64,000 bases of DNA, from NCBI RefSeq assembly GCF_000001735.4, contig NC_003071.7, forward strand, positions 13,013,151 through 13,077,150, in the 5' to 3' direction. The stretch is from Arabidopsis thaliana. Lineage: Eukaryota > Streptophyta > Magnoliopsida > Brassicales > Brassicaceae. Position 1 is the first letter of the stretch; the number at the start of each line of letters is the position of its first letter. A program made the translations under genes and the position numbers. This document shows, in pieces, positions 62,218-64,000 of the stretch. The notes below the pieces were generated by a model that was not told the DNA's origin, did not search any database, and was given only the letters and a program-made list of their open reading frames with translations.

Positions 62218-63078
62218 ACTTTGGTTATGACTGGAACGTCTCATATTTTTGCAATAGAGAAACAATAACAAGGCATCAATAAATCAAGAACGACTCTCTT
62301 TCTTGATCCTATTATGAAAGTGACGCCGGGCTTCCCTTAGCCAAATACGAGTTTTGAACTAACTTCATAAAATTTTGGTATATTCGAAACTTCTAAAGTA
62401 CAGTATAAGATTAGTCCAAACAATATCCACCTTTTTGAAAGATTTAAGAATGTAAAAATTTACCAATTATTACTTAATCCCACATACATGATACATCAAG
62501 AGAAAATACTTTTTTTTTTTTGGTTGAAATCATATGCTTTAAATCATATGAAATACTAATAATTATTATATTTTATAGGAATGGAAAATAAAATCTACTA
62601 ACTTTTAATGTACAATTAAAAAAATCTGTGCTGTAAAATTGTTGGCAATAATATATGTATGTATAGTAATTTTTGTTTTTGGAGAGTGTTAAAAGATTTA
62701 AGATTCTAAAGCTTATGGTAATTCCATAAAATCGGGTCGTGGAGAAGAGTTGCACTAATTTAGGCAAACTCGAAAACAAATCGTTGAACAAGTTTGTTTG
62801 ATTTTACCGCGGAACAAGGAAGAGTCTTCATTTCCCAAGATTTCACCTCTCTCCTCTCTTTTGACCAAACCTCCATTTCCCAGGTAAAAAAAACTTCTCT
62901 CAAGTTGTTTTTACTTTTATGATCCAATATCACGTTTTTGCTTCCATGTTCATGCAAATCTCAGACCCAAGATTCTGAGTTTTGCCCACATTTGCTCCTT
63001 TTTGTTGTTGTTGTTGTTGTGATAGTTTTTGAGATGAGTTTCAATGTTTTTCAGGATTCATCATCACCAGTCTGAAAG
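62218..63078. other. Spacer, promoter and leader of the myosin-binding gene
   Basis: AT-rich spacer passes into a leader from about 62800. A UTR intron is likely at 62884-63054, with a CAG|GTAAAA donor and a tttttcag acceptor; it contains a short gtt microsatellite at 63004-63020. Confidence 0.55.
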
Positions 63079-64000
63079 ATGGATTCAAATCTTATATTTG
63101 ATCAAAAGGTCATCAACGGGTTCGCGCCGGTGCTAACTTACGCAGCCTGCGAATGGTTCCTTATATTACTCATGTTCATCGATGCTCTTCTCTCCTATCT
63201 TCTCGTCTGGTTTGCGCGTTACTGCAGATTGCAGATGCCATGTTTCCTCTGTTCCAAGCTTCTTCATCCTCTACATTGGAGATTCTTGCTCTGCAGAAAC
63301 CACAGATCAGAGGTTTCATCTTACATGTCATGTCAGAATCACGGCAACAACCTTGCTGATTGTCGAGGCATGTGCGATGACTGTCTCTTGTCGTTTACCA
63401 AAATGACCGGTCCGAATCCAGATATGAACAGATTGCTTCTAGGTAAATTAGGGTATGATCTGCTCTCTAGAAGCCATTTTGCTCACCCTAGGTCTTGTTC
63501 TTGTTGCAATAAACCGTGGAGAACGAGGCACCATACACAGAGACTGATTCGGTTAGGCTCTCGAGGGAGAAACTCCTCAAGTAAACCCAACATTCCTGCT
63601 CCACGGCATCTTACCCGACGAGGAAGCGGTGGAAGTTTGAAGAAGATGAGAGATCATATAGCAACAAGTGGTTCTGAGTATGTTGATGTTGGAAGCCGCG
63701 ACGGTATGGCACATGTGGGCTACACAGAGCTGAAGATACACTCGGATTCTGAGTCTGAGTTCTTGTTTTCAGATGATGATGCATTCCTCCATATAACTGA
63801 CTTCAATGTTGAGCCATCTGAGAAACGCACGCACAAATCTCGAAGGCGGAAATCGTTTGACGACAAGAAGATGTCGAATCATAAACAGCCTGTCTTGCAA
63901 GACAACCAGTATAAGAAAATTCATGTAGAAGATAATGAAACTGTCGAATCTTCAATGCTTGGGTATAATCTTGAAAACAGGACTCGGCAGAAACAACCTG
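63079..64000 (+). CDS. MYOB4: DUF593 myosin-binding protein, partial (runs off the right edge)
   Basis: The frame is open from ATG 63079 to the window end, 307 codons. An N-terminal membrane span lies at about residues 22-42 (WFLILLMFIDALLSYLLVWF), followed by a Cys-rich segment with CFLCSKL, CRGMCDDC and CSCCNK. A long polar, acidic and Lys-rich linker follows. This is the architecture of plant MyoB receptors, which attach myosin XI to vesicles through a C-terminal GTD-binding (DUF593, Zein-binding) coiled coil. That domain should lie beyond 64000 and is not seen. The start follows a predicted leader intron. Position and sequence suggest At2g30690; the MYOB4 number is from memory. Confidence 0.82.
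   Translation, partial: MDSNLIFDQKVINGFAPVLTYAACEWFLILLMFIDALLSYLLVWFARYCRLQMPCFLCSKLLHPLHWRFLLCRNHRSEVSSYMSCQNHGNNLADCRGMCDDCLLSFTKMTGPNPDMNRLLLGKLGYDLLSRSHFAHPRSCSCCNKPWRTRHHTQRLIRLGSRGRNSSSKPNIPAPRHLTRRGSGGSLKKMRDHIATSGSEYVDVGSRDGMAHVGYTELKIHSDSESEFLFSDDDAFLHITDFNVEPSEKRTHKSRRRKSFDDKKMSNHKQPVLQDNQYKKIHVEDNETVESSMLGYNLENRTRQKQP

Overview
The window reads as nuclear DNA of a flowering plant and matches Arabidopsis thaliana chromosome 2, roughly loci At2g30550 to At2g30690. I base this on recognising the gene order and on spliced gene models whose lengths agree with known Arabidopsis proteins. The introns are short and AT-rich, with GT-AG borders apart from two GC-AG cases. Locus names come from memory of these families, not from a database search.

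Layout, left to right. 1-7.4 kb: a plastid phospholipase A1 (+), two tandem glycine-rich protein genes (+) and PSBW of photosystem II (-). 7.4-17.2 kb: the pectin-type glycosyltransferase GAUT5 (-) and the RING E3 ligase DRIP2 (+), which are divergently transcribed. 17.8-19.8 kb: an array of degenerate ~0.4-0.6 kb repeats, with a further copy on the other side of DRIP2. 20.7-28.3 kb: WRKY21 (+) and a 12-exon double-BTB protein (+). 28.6-29.2 kb: a truncated F-box-associated gene (-). 32.2-33.1 kb: linker histone H1.2 (+). 33.7-38.6 kb: a membrane-anchored P-loop protein (-) and the domesticated Mutator transposase MUG2 (-).

38.6-62.2 kb is the dynamic part. It holds two intact tandem 3-hydroxyisobutyryl-CoA hydrolase-like genes (-) and a third decayed copy, a tropinone-reductase-like SDR gene (-), two copies of a block joining the MUG2 leader to a callose-synthase N-terminal fragment (+), a separate ~0.4 kb duplicated non-coding segment, a 40-bp perfect palindrome and a 3.9-kb non-autonomous Helitron with complete ends. 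The window closes inside a DUF593 myosin-binding gene (+).

The genes do not form a pathway or operon; each is its own transcription unit. I see no undescribed enzyme system, CRISPR array, rRNA or tRNA. The most interesting material is structural: the repeat array flanking DRIP2, the interleaved segmental duplications around MUG2 and the hydrolase cluster, a precise intron loss and a shared GC-AG intron in the hydrolase paralogs, and the Helitron with its internal tandem duplications.
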